Positions 45,850 through 57,300 of a DNA stretch of 64,000 bases are shown piece by piece. The DNA lies in contig NC_063274.1 of NCBI RefSeq assembly GCF_910591885.1, forward strand, positions 10,211,725 through 10,275,724. Reading direction: 5' to 3'. Position numbers and translations under genes: made by a program. The notes beneath the pieces are model-generated. The model did not search any database. It saw only the letters and a program-made list of their open reading frames with translations, and was not told the DNA's origin. The DNA is from Bombus terrestris. Lineage: Eukaryota; Arthropoda; Insecta; Hymenoptera; Apidae. Numbering within the stretch: position 1 is the first letter of the stretch; each line of letters opens with the position of its first letter.

Positions 45850-48557
45850 TTTTTTATCGTTTCTATCGGAAATGTACAAGTAGGCAAGTAGAGCTTTTTT
45901 TACATTCCATGAGCGAACTAGCCTTTATTCAAACGAAATTTTTTTCACGGAGAAATCTAAAAAATTCTGGAATACTTCACAACGCACCGTAACCATGTTA
46001 GGTACGCCATAGTTCGCGAAGTCAAATAGCTGGAACTTTTTTCAATTAAAATGAAAACTTTTCGTTGAAATTTAAAGATGAAATTTCGCCAGTTTGTCTA
46101 TGAAAAATTCATTACACGGAATCTTTTTCTTCCACTATTTTTTGTTTCAGCTGTTAAGATCAGAATTATCTTGCTTGATCTTCCACGATGAAAAATAAGA
46201 ACTTCAAAATAGTAAAATTATTAGAGAGTCGCACACTGCCAATCGTACTTCTTGTAACTAGCTAATTTTTCCTATTCGTTCGCTGGCTAGCGGTGTTTTT
46301 CGACATTAATTTTGGCGCACGTTTTGAGCGCGAGTAATTTTAATTCAATCTGGCCGACCTCAAAAGCAAATTGACGTTCACGACGGTAGTAGAGCCATGT
46401 AAATACCGCTCGGTACATATTCATGTTCTCGGCACGGAGCTTAACATGACTATTTAATTCTGTATAATACCGGGAGGGACTTCAAACACGACCCGCATAG
46501 CAAATAAATTGTTAAAATCCGTGGTAAGCCATAGTGAAAATAGCGAGAGTTCACGACGATGGTACTCCCATGAGGAACAGAGAAAAAGAAACACTTTTCC
46601 TGGCAAACAATAGCCGCGTTACGATTCTCAAACTACGGATAAAAATACACATACACCGTTAACGAATAGAATCTCGTTAAAAAGTCGCTTTTTAATTTCA
46701 AAAATACCCTATTGTGTATTATCTGATTGCAATACAATGTGTCTCTAATCCTACATTTAAAATTCTCTTCAATTGTCTTTTCTTTACTCTCTAAATATTT
46801 ACATGGCTGATGACCATATTCTATGATTATATGATAAATTAAATTTACCTGTCTATTTTATAACCTCGATATTTATTATTAGCACGAGAAGAAGAAATCG
46901 CGTATGTAATGTCTCAATGGATATTGACGTTAATTAAACGTATCAAAATGAATAATACTCTCTCTTGTAATATTTCACATTTAAGAATCGGAAGTCAGTG
47001 CTATTAATAGTGTTTTGTCATGCATCGTCGTTTTACTACTTGTGTACGCCATATCTCTTACATTTAATGATATCAAGCTAGAAGTTTATGCTTCAGAGAA
47101 CTTTATCCAAGACGAGTAGAAATAAATGTGTTATAATTATCAATGTGTGTTATGCTATCACATCGGTACTCGCTTCATTCACTGATACGTTCATTCACCT
47201 CTCGTTGCAAAAAATACACCATACTGGGTGGTCGTCGAGTTGATCTCATCCATAGCAATTAGATCGTCGGCAAAAATACATAGCAGCAACTTGTGCGACC
47301 TATTGATCCACGCTTATATATTATCTAGTAAACTCGATAAAATTAGATCAGCAGTCAATACGATAATCTCATTTGTTTTAGAATAGCGAAATAACATCCT
47401 GGTAATGGATCGCACAAGTTTAAACTAATAAATATCGTACAAATAGCAAAAGTATGAGGCTAGATTAAACAATTTTATACGTCAAACAATTTAATTTGAG
47501 ATTTTCAGACTTGCAGATCATTTATTTAGTTTTTTACGCAGTAGCCACGATCCAGGACTCGCATAGTTCTGAAACCACTTGGCCATGAATTCACTAAACC
47601 CTAATCCCTAAGATCCCTAGATCTAAGGATTTATCATGCACCAGCATGCATCAAGATTAAAAGAATTCTGAGCCGAACAGATCACAGATCGAGCAGTCCT
47701 TAGGATCAATGATATCTTGACGACCTTACCACTCTCAGCATCAAGTGGTTTCTCTATCTAAATAGATCCTTGAACCGTCAAGTATCCCAAAAGTCTGAGT
47801 CATTCCTGAATCTGAGTAGGGCCAATACAAACATTTCTTATAGACTACTCAAACGCTCTAATAAATTATACGACATTTGAACCTCTGATATCAAAGTATC
47901 TCAACACAGAAATCTACATTTCCAGAGTGAATATTAAAAAAATTGCGAACGAATGAAATCGAAGCGATGTAAACGCAGCTAATAGTTGCGAATGTTCGAC
48001 CGTAACGCCCGAGGGTGGCTCGTTATCAAATTTCTTCAATTTCATCTCCAGCAGGAGGGTGGATGGTTAACGTGGAATTACCGGCTGAAATTACTGAAAC
48101 CCTCTTTCAAAGAACGATCGACGTCGTAGATCTGCTTTCACTTGCCACGAAATTTCTCTTCCCTTGTGAAACATTCCCCGCGTCGCATCGTCGATGTAAC
48201 GAAGCCCGCGATTAAATTCCATTAAGATAATCTCCTTGCCGCGCTGATCGTCGTTATCAGGGACAAGCGGCGAGCGCCGATGGCACGATTAAATCGCTGT
48301 CGGGTTATTACATTTCACGAGCTCTCCCTCTTTCCTTCTTCTTCGTCTCACATCCCTTGTGGTTCTCCCTTTCTTCGTTCGCGATTATTATTCCTGCGGC
48401 GGTCGATTTTTCGCGGGCCAAACGAGACGCATTGCCGATCGAGGAGGGGGTTAGACCGAAAAACAGAGGTAGGCTCGCCAACGGAGAAAACGGGAACGCC
48501 GCCTCCGGCTGTTCGTGCCGGTCGGAATAATTGTTTGTAAATTATCGTGTGGTGGTG

Positions 48558-48803
48558 ATGGTGGGAGAGCCGGTCCTCAGACGCAGCTGCCACCCGTCGA
48601 GTAGCCCGCAACTCGAGAGGCTTTTAGCCCCGAGTGAATACAGAAACTTCGTCGAAATATCAGACTGTCTCGGTTTTCTCATAATTTCGTACCCCCTTTA
48701 CCGTTCCGTCTGGATGTTCTCTATTCGGTTCGTCTCTGTCGCCTTACTGCTGTTTATATTTACGCGGCGAACGACGATTTTGCATACTTCGTTGTGCGCT
48801 TGA
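48558..48803 (+). CDS. ATG-started open frame, 81 codons, hydrophobic C-terminal half
   Basis: The plus-strand frame runs from ATG (48558) to TGA (48801-48803) at the edge of a CpG-rich island. The first half is polar with a Ser/Pro-rich part, and the second half holds a strongly hydrophobic segment (FVSVALLLFIF) followed by TRR. This resembles a small tail-anchored or single-pass membrane protein. The start context (GTGATGG) is only fair. No splice sites were found and the family is not recognised. Confidence 0.23.
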   Translation: MVGEPVLRRSCHPSSSPQLERLLAPSEYRNFVEISDCLGFLIISYPLYRSVWMFSIRFVSVALLLFIFTRRTTILHTSLCA

Positions 48804-51800
48804 TTTTCAGAGAAACTGGAATTTAGTGCCGTGATGAGGCAAAGTAATTTTGATGAAGTTTCTGTACATAGTGATTGGTTGAATGTATGCGTGGCATGTT
48901 GTTGCTTTAATATATTATCCCTGTGATTCTCGTTGTGGGCATGTATTTATTGTTTCAGCGCAAAATTATGTTCAATGAACCATAGTCTCAACTTGTTCAA
49001 CTTTTGTTAAATTAATAGTTAACTTTAACTTCGTTGTATGATATTTAATTGTCAACTCACGACTCGGATATGAGTCGATATCGTACAGCTAGGAGTTAGG
49101 TCGACGATTAAGTGATCTGGAAGTATGTACTCTTCCTCTGAAATTTATAATAAAATATTTTTACTATAAGGAGATTTAGTGTTACCTTTGACGTCGATAT
49201 CTTGATTTTATTTTGTATTTTAGGGTATAAACGAAATTTAAGACGTTAATTTAAGAAACATATTGTTTATTCCTTACGACTGAGTAATAATCTCATTATA
49301 ACTTTCCTAAATATCTAAAAATCTATAGGTATAACAAATAGGTATCTGTAGGTATCTAAATTTTATATGAATCCAGAATAAAATTTTCTAAATGTATTCG
49401 TTTTAACCTGAATTTCCAATTGTAAATGAAAAAAATGCTATCGGTGTTTAAATCATAAATAAGTGACAAAGACTGATCAGTTGAGGGATGAGTTCGATTT
49501 TTTCAATGGATAAACCGAGGAAAAGTGCGCACTTCGTCTAAGGAAAGAACAGGGCCGCTGATTTTCTATCGCAATCGGATAATTTTTTCCGGTTGGTTCA
49601 CGGGATTCTGCTCGGAAGATCCTAATTAGACACGATTCGTTGATTGCCTTCAGAGAGCGATGTTACGGTACCAATGGCTTTCGCGCAACCCCTACAAACG
49701 TTTTAAGAAACAAACATTTTCCTGCCTTTTTAACCGAAACTCCTTTATTCAACGTTTTATTTCTTAAGACTTTTCCTTCTTTTTTTCTTATTCTTTTTCG
49801 TCCCTCTCGAGCTACTTAACTATCGCTAGTACGAGGAACCTGAGAGAATCTATAACGATCGGAAAGTAGTTTATGTTTCATCATTGGTCGATCTGATAAT
49901 ATTCATTTTTAATAAATGAATTTAGATTCGACATATTTCTGTTTTAACAAATTTATGTTTTTAGAAAGATTTTTTTTTTTTCGTCTAATTAACGAAGATT
50001 TTGTGCTGGACGCGAAAGAGGTTGTAATGCTTCCCAAGACAAGATACGGAAACTTGTTCGGAAGTTGGAATCGTTGCCATTTTACTTCGCGTCCACAAAG
50101 TTGCCTCCTTCCAGGAAAAATTTTTCTCCTTCGGCTATTTCCCTCTTAGCTTCCTTCTATCTGTCTCATCGTCAAGGTTTCTCGATCCCCGGATATCATC
50201 GGGAGACGAGCACGATAATTAATCCTTTTACCGGAAGTCCGTGTAAACAACCGACAGGGAAGGGGACGGTGTGTACGCCAAGTTGCCAGGAACTGGTCTG
50301 ACTTTCGAAGATAAACAGTTCTGTCGACACGGATATCTCTGACAGTAAAATCGTGTCCTGTCTAAAAGGCTGCCAACTGCCGCACTGTTCGAGTTGTCAA
50401 AGTCACATACCACTAAAATGATTAGGGATTATCCGTGAATGTTAGCGCGAGACGTCGCACCGTTAACAACCATTACGTTTCACTTGAAATTATATTGATA
50501 ATTATTACGATCATTTGTGAAATTATCTTCGTTCGAATTGATCGGAAAGATTGATCATGTTGACATATGCAGACTGTGACGATTCGTTTAAGAGGATTTC
50601 TTTAGATACTAAAACTAATCTCAAGATATGGGTTTTCATATCAAATTTATGATTATCTGAGGTAGACTTTTCTCTTTTATTCTTTAATCTTTCGAAGTAA
50701 GAGCACTTTTACGAGGACTAAGCTTTTATGTTCGTTTTACATTGTATCTACAAGTGAAATTTCTAAGAGATCTACTTACAGGGTGGAATATAAAACGAGC
50801 AGATGCACAGATGAATAAAAAATTACATATAAATACACAGAAACCGTAGGTGGCTCTTTGATATTTTCTTTATTAAAGTTTCATACCTTTACGTGTCAAA
50901 TATTCAAAGCAAGTTATTAAAGATGATAATATTTGATGAAATAAAAAGAAAAACATCTCTGACGTATGTTACAAATGTAACATAGAAAAGAAAAATCTTG
51001 GTAATTTACGATGGTGCCTCCAGCTTTACGTAAATATGAAGGAAGAAACGAGGGACGTTCTACAAATCGTCCTTCTAAATCATCGTGCAACGCGATATCG
51101 GGTGGAATATTACGTGAAATAACGAGCCGGTGTTGGTTGAATCGATATTAATTACGATATTACCGATTACCATTCGGTTTGCGAAACCTAACCAGCACAG
51201 CGGTTATATAATATTATACGATCAAAGCGTTGGTTAATGCAATTGGTTATTACCTCGTGTGCACTTGGTGCGAGGTGAGGATGGAGGAAGCGTGCGGAAT
51301 ACGCAAAGGACGCTAATATCTTTAGAGAAACGCAATTGAGAATTTATACAAGATTATGATAATTATTAGGATGAACGATTACGTTTGTCATCGGCGAGTC
51401 GCGACGTTACAGAGTTATCCGAGCTGATCGACTGTATGTTATTTAATCGCGTTTAATAGAAGTATTAATATTTGCCAATATGTAGGTACAGGATACGGTT
51501 ATAATGATAACGTATTGTATTTGCGATAATCGCGATCATTATTATCATGGCTCGTAGTTTACCTTGCGAATAAACTTTGTAATTACACCTCATCGGGTAA
51601 TTAATATTTTATACCGTCCGTGTAATCGATATTATATGAATATAGATGTTGTGTAATATCAGTTCGTTCTTTTAAAGTTAATTGATGTAAAAACAAAGTA
51701 AAGGTGTGAAAGTTATTTTTTAATAAACTTATGATAATTAACTGTTTATTGCATATAAATTTCCATTCGATATTCAGTTATGATTAAAATGTTACCAATA

Positions 51801-52861
51801 CAAAATATTCTATAATACATGCGATGTATTCTATCGAAAATACGAAATGTAAACTTGCTGATACTGCAATCTAGCTGAAAGAATCCATTCCGTACGTGCA
51901 ACGTGCGCAAAAAATGTTTACACATACCTTCTGTTGGTAGTCGAATCCTGCATTTTTAACATTTTTATTTCGGAACACTTTCAGAACATGGAAAATACAA
52001 TTTCTCCTACCGCTTCCTACAATGAAAAATCATCGCCGTTGAACTCTACAAATCAAAGTTAAATCATTCTAGCATTTACATAAGCTTCTTCAACCGCTAA
52101 ATCCATACCTTCAGCAACTTTTACAGTGCATTTCCCAAGTTTAAACTCATAAAAAAGTTACGCGAATATCCGGATGATTCATGCTGTTAAACAATGAGGT
52201 TCCCAAGAATTGTATTACAGCACTTCTTAAAATTCAATACACGTGTAATATACATAGTAAATTTCTTTTCTTCTTTTTTGTTTGCTACTGTTTCTGACGG
52301 AAATTGTATATCGATCAAAATTTAGCACATCGTATTGTCGACGTTAATTTCAAACTTTGAGAAAGCGATGCTACGAATTAATCTATCATCCTATTCACTT
52401 GTAAAAAAAATCTGAATGAATAAACAGATAGTCGAAATAATCGATCGTTCGAGAATAAAAAAACGAAGTAAGGAGATGTTTAACGAAGAATACGTCGAAC
52501 AAGAAGCACGAAACGAAGGCAAATGGAAGAAGTTACACCGCGACGAAACGCTAATGCAGACGTCGGATCAACGTTATATAAATAACGATTACCAAGGAAC
52601 GAAGAGAGAAAGCAGGCACGTTCGCCACCGGCAAAATGCTTGGATCTCACGCGTTTTACCGTCGCCGCTCTTATGCTGATTTATCGCGGCTGATAAAACG
52701 CGACCGCGAATATTACGCCGCGAAAATTTATCCGAGACACGAGGTAAGAAGAAGCGCAGACTCGAGTGCTGCCTTTCAACCAGCCTTTCACAGCCTGGAA
52801 ATACGGCTGATCTTTATTGTTTCAAACAATCGGTCCACGATGCCGTTGGAAACACCGCTGC
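48804..52861. other. Gene-free AT-rich stretch
   Basis: No gene is seen. A run of T lies near 49970. The 51420-51620 part is dense in TAAT/ATTA and GATAA words, as in homeodomain- or GATA-bound enhancers. An open frame of 87 codons at 52416-52679 (Lys/Glu/Arg-rich) lacks a good start and splice sites. Confidence 0.4.
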
Positions 52862-53130
52862 CATTTTGGAGAAGCACGGAAATTTAATTTCACTACGAGT
52901 TTACCCGCAACTCTTGTAACTTCGTTAATATTGCGAATTTTCTGATAGAATTACGTATACTGTACATCCTAAGCATTATTTTCTTTAGGTAATCTTTTTC
53001 GCTTCCCGTACTTGGCATCGTCATTTTGGAAATCTATAGGAATTTAATTTCGGTCTGAATTTATTTGAAAACTTTTGTAAGTCTGTTACTATGTATTGCG
53101 ATGGAATTACATAGATGTTCTGTACATTCC
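52862..53130 (+). repeat. Diverged direct duplication, two copies of about 108 bases
   Basis: Copy one (52862-52969) and copy two (53022-53130) share CATTTTGGA at the start, then GGAAATTTAATTTC or GGAATTTAATTTC, CTTTTGTAA-type and GAATTAC words, and end in CTGTACATCC or CTGTACATTCC. The order and spacing are conserved with small gaps. This is an old tandem segmental duplication with a spacer of about 50 bases. Confidence 0.6.
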
Positions 53131-53953
53131 AAACGTTATATCATTGTATTTACTATACTGCTCGAGCATTTCGTTACAACAGTTCTAAGCTGTTTTTTTT
53201 ATAAAAAGCTTCAACGACCTTCAAGCCAGGCATCGGCTTCAGAGTATAGTCTCCGGTAAAATAAAAATCTTCTGCATTCTTGCCTTTCTCAGAAAATGTC
53301 TTCCGAGCAGTAATTTCAATAGAAAACGTTCCCAGACGCGAAGGATCAAATACTTGAATTTAAAGTTCGCGGTTTAAAAATTGCAACTTTTGTTGCAATT
53401 TTCTCCATGACACGAAACTCGTTAAAGGTTCTCGGTAAAGACAAGACATTTCACTTGACGATAATTAATTTTGCTGGTCGGTGGGTTTGCGTCGTTTTTA
53501 ACGTCTCCTTCGGCGACAGAAAACGATTTAACTGCGGTCGACTTTTAATTCGAAACCGGACAAACGTTACGCGGGCTGTTGATTGCGCGCGGTTAACGAG
53601 TCTTTGTCTTTAATTGCGCGTGTGCAACCCAGCGGAAAGATGGTTAGCAAATGAAAGTCGTTATAAAGTATTCTATAGTGCACTCACGGTTATGGAATTT
53701 TTTCGCTATTGACTGTTTGCCTCCAAGTTTATGTATCTATGTTGTCACCGATTTTTGTCGTTTTCGCGTTCGAACGTAACAGCAGAGAAAACCTGTTTGC
53801 GTTCAACAGTCGGTTTTGCGAACTCGATGACCGAGGGTTTGATCGTTTGAAGATTGGAACGTGGCGTTTGATGGGCGTGAAATTCGTCGACGTGACATTT
53901 GTCAAAGAGTAACGATTGTAAAACACTAACACTATCTCTTTTTGCGTTTCCAG
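53131..53953. other. Gene-free stretch
   Basis: A moderately GC-rich part lies at 53440-53620. Short frames on both strands have no support. Confidence 0.4.
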
Positions 53954-54104
53954 AGGCGAGGAAACATCGCATGTTCCTCGAACTGCAAATGGTGATTTCT
54001 TGGAATCAGGTGTTTCGAGCTTGGTGTACAAGAGTATCGATCTACCGCTTTGTACACAGTGTATTGAATATCTCGAGCTAGTATTAAATGACGCTTTGTT
54101 CTAG
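53954..54104 (+). CDS. Candidate terminal exon, 49 codons
   Basis: A branch-like CTAAC and one of the best acceptors in the window (TCTCTTTTTGCGTTTCCAG) end at 53953. After one base of a split codon, one frame is open for 49 codons to a TAG (54102-54104). The peptide reads as an ordinary soluble segment (GEETSHVPRTANGDFLESG, later LPLCTQCIEYLELVL with two Cys). A second frame is open for about 41 codons, so the choice of frame is not certain. It would need an upstream exon ending in two bases of a codon. Family not recognised. Confidence 0.25.
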
Positions 54105-54226
54105 AACATTGCAAAGTCGAAATTATTTCAGACTATCTCTAACTTTTACGAGAATATCGACGATAAAGTTGCGATAAAGAAGTGGGGCGGATTCAACGTC
54201 ACGTCTATTTGTGATCGATAGCGCAA

Positions 54227-54366
54227 TTAATCCCTTCCCGTACTTTAGCGAATCAGACTCGCGATGAAGATTTTGGCCCAAACACGAATATCGCGAGTTT
54301 CATATTCATGTTTGGCCCAAGTATCTGGTTGCGAGTCTGACTCGCTAAAGTACGGGAAGGGGTTAA
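54227..54366. mobile_element. piggyBac-type miniature inverted-repeat element with TTAA target sites
   Basis: TTAA at 54227-54230 and 54363-54366 flanks a 132-base element. The terminal arms (54231-54262 and 54331-54362) are inverted repeats of 32 bases with only two mismatches, beginning [T/C]CCCTTCCCGTACTTTAGCG. Inside are 10-base gaps on each side, then 19-base inner arms (54273-54291 and 54302-54320) with two mismatches, and a 10-base loop. The element is therefore one near-perfect hairpin. TTAA duplications and C-run ends are typical of the piggyBac superfamily. It has no coding capacity and would depend on a transposase elsewhere. The good match between arms suggests a fairly recent insertion. 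Confidence 0.85.
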
Positions 54367-57300
54367 CAAGAGTTTCCATGGAAATGAATGGCTTCATCGG
54401 AATTTTAAAACAAAATCAAAAAATGGGATCTTTAATGATAAAAACATGAGAAGTTTGTAGAATTTGTTTTACTTGTCTCGTATTTTATCTCTGATAACTG
54501 ACGTTAATATAGAACACAGAACATAATACTTGCCTTTGAAATAAATTATTATTATTTGCATACATACATTGCTTATTTGTGTTGTATTTAGTAACAAAAA
54601 AATAGATATTTAATATATATATATTAATAATTTTAAATAGATTCAATATTGGAGTTCTATTACATACCGTTATAAAAGCAAGTCTAGTACCAGAAATATC
54701 AATACCTATTTGTGAACCAAATAATGGTAACGTTTAGTACAGGTCAGTTAAGTAGGTATACGTTTAATATAGATCACTATACATAGATCACTATTCTTGG
54801 CAAATCAGAATCATTCAATTTGTCGACACGAATGCTCCTAACAACGTTGTCAACTAAAGCTTGAAGGACAGAGGAATATTTTTTAACCATTTTTTAACAC
54901 CTAACTGGTCTCAGAAAGCAATGGCACGCGAAAGAACTTTGATAACGCTTCTTTTCATCATGCGCAGTCGAGCATAGCTGACATATGGCGGCCCGTGTCG
55001 CATTTGTCACGAACCGTATCTGTTAAATCAACGTCAATTGAAACTCCTACATCTCAATACCGTTCCCCACTCTTCGATTACGCATGCATTTCATCATATT
55101 AGGTGTGAAGGAATCGTTACAACAATGGTAACAAGACAATCGGTACTTCAAACCGCGAATAATCGGACTGTCTGCCTCCTGACAAAAGCCACAGATACGA
55201 GTACATTGTTCTCTCGTTGCGTCGTTGAACGCTTGGAAATTCGCTAAGATGCATTATGATCCAATAAATATTAATTATCTTCAAAAGATTTATTATCAGA
55301 CTTGTTACTGTGGTACGAACATAATTATTAATATCCGTTGGTAACGTGTAATTCGTAACTTGTAAAATTTCGCTAATAATATTAACTGCATTGCGCAAGG
55401 TGGCTCTGGTTTGGTTGACTCTCGGATTTGTGTCTGTGCCGCGTTTGATAAATCAGCGCGGTTAGAAATTTTGTGGCCCAGTCGTCGGAGGAATCGACGA
55501 GTAAAAGGATCCGGAGATGAAACTCGCTTGGTCGGTCAGAAATCTCGTTTCCGAAAGTCGATATCGTGACTTCCGCCGGAACACGGCCGGGAACTGTCGT
55601 AACCCGCAGCCGTGAACCTAGTGGCTGTAAAGGCGCGTGCAATGAAAAGAGTGGGGCATAACTTAAATTTTGAGAAATGATGATTGTACGAACGGTACAT
55701 GTAATATTAGGCCGAGTGGAAGAAAATGGAAAGTATCAAAATATCTGTTAATACTTATTTGGGATGTATCGTGTTTAAGTTAAATTAATGTTTCTTACAT
55801 TTTAAAATCATTTTAAGAAAAAAGTTCTTTTTATCGTAAAACGTAGAGAAGGGCGTTTAGAAGGATGTATGATCTAACAGTAAGATCTGGTTCTATAATA
55901 TTTCAATTAACTTTTTTCCCTTAGATATTCTTCCATATCAATAAAAATAATTAAAATACTGTAGAATCTAACATTAGTGTTAGATGATACACTTTAAAAT
56001 ATATATGTCTTATTTTTAAAGCCTATATTAAAAATTCACTTTTCTCAAACTTAGAGAATATAAAACATTGAGGAAGGAAGAATAGTACGATTAATTAGGA
56101 AAAGATTCGGAACCGTAATCAAATATAGGGTTAAACGCAGGATCGAATACATTTTACCATGCATTTGCGTAGACGAGAGGTGGACATAGGTGGAACGTAA
56201 CAATTCACGCATCTCTTGTTGCGGGTACGCTGGTTGAAGCTCTGTTGAACCGGGAATCTGCAAGCGAAACGTCCGTCCAGCTTGCGTTAGCCGCGTACGA
56301 GTAGACGCGTTGCCGCGCTTGCGAAAGATAGAGAGCGGCGTGACCGCGTGTCCTGCCAAGCGTTTGGTTTATGGCAGGTAAACGTATTTGCATGTAAACT
56401 CGTTTGCATGGAGCGGGGACGAACGCGGGATTCCAATTCCAGAGGACCACGGGAGTGCTCGTCTTGATGCGCTATCGGCCTGTGATAATTCCCGTGATAC
56501 ACCGCAGAAGGTACTTCATAATACCGTGTCCGATAATGGCACGTTGCTTTTGAGTCTTGTTCTCCTTTCTCTTCGACACGTTTCAACTAATTACGCCATC
56601 CGTTCGACGCATAGAGATGTTACGTATTCGCTAATGTAGAAGAAAGATCATTTTGTCATTGGGATATATTGAATGGAACGAATGAACTTGTGGACGTTGG
56701 ACTTAAAGACTTTTAGATGCTCATTGTGGACGTTATTACGTTATTGTCGATAGATAGATTGGTTATCAGTGGTAGAGATACGATATATTGACTTAGGATT
56801 TGTATTTTAATATAGAAGGGTAAATATCGAATTCGTTTAGTACAGTTTTGGACCTTTTCGTATGCGACACATCTCCTCTACTCGCGACTCTCGTAGTTTA
56901 ATCGCATTTATTCGATAAATGTATGTGAAGAGTCCCCGGGAAAAAGCAGAATTTTGGCATTTCTCACGAACCGAAAATTTATTTTTCAGTATATAATATC
57001 AAAATTTCGTATTTTCTCGCAGATACTATATCAAAATAAAACATTTTGTTCTTCGTTCTATTCTGCATCATTTACAATTTTTACGTACAACTGTAAATAA
57101 TATATAACACATTAAAATGTAAAAAAGTGAGAAGTACGTTGTATACTTCAATTTCTTATAAGTTCTGTAAAATTCAGACAGTTGTAATTCAAATTAATGC
57201 GACATATCCGGTAATAAAGAGCAGATACAGAAGCATACGAATGAATATTAAAGTCAAAATTTGTTAAAATCGACATTGCCTTTTTTCCCCCGTTCATATA

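Larger units (their letters stand above)
44767..48557. other. Non-coding stretch with a CpG-rich island and a possible untranslated exon
   Basis: Bases 44900-45450 are CpG-rich with open frames on both strands (120 and 140 codons on plus), all Arg/Ser/Phe-rich and without signals. On the minus strand an acceptor (CACGTTTTCTTTAG, ending 45692) and a strong donor (TCCAG|GTAAGA, from 45518) enclose 173 bases with stops in every frame. From 45700 to 47950 the DNA is AT-rich. The 48000-48550 part is CpG-rich. Confidence 0.35.
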
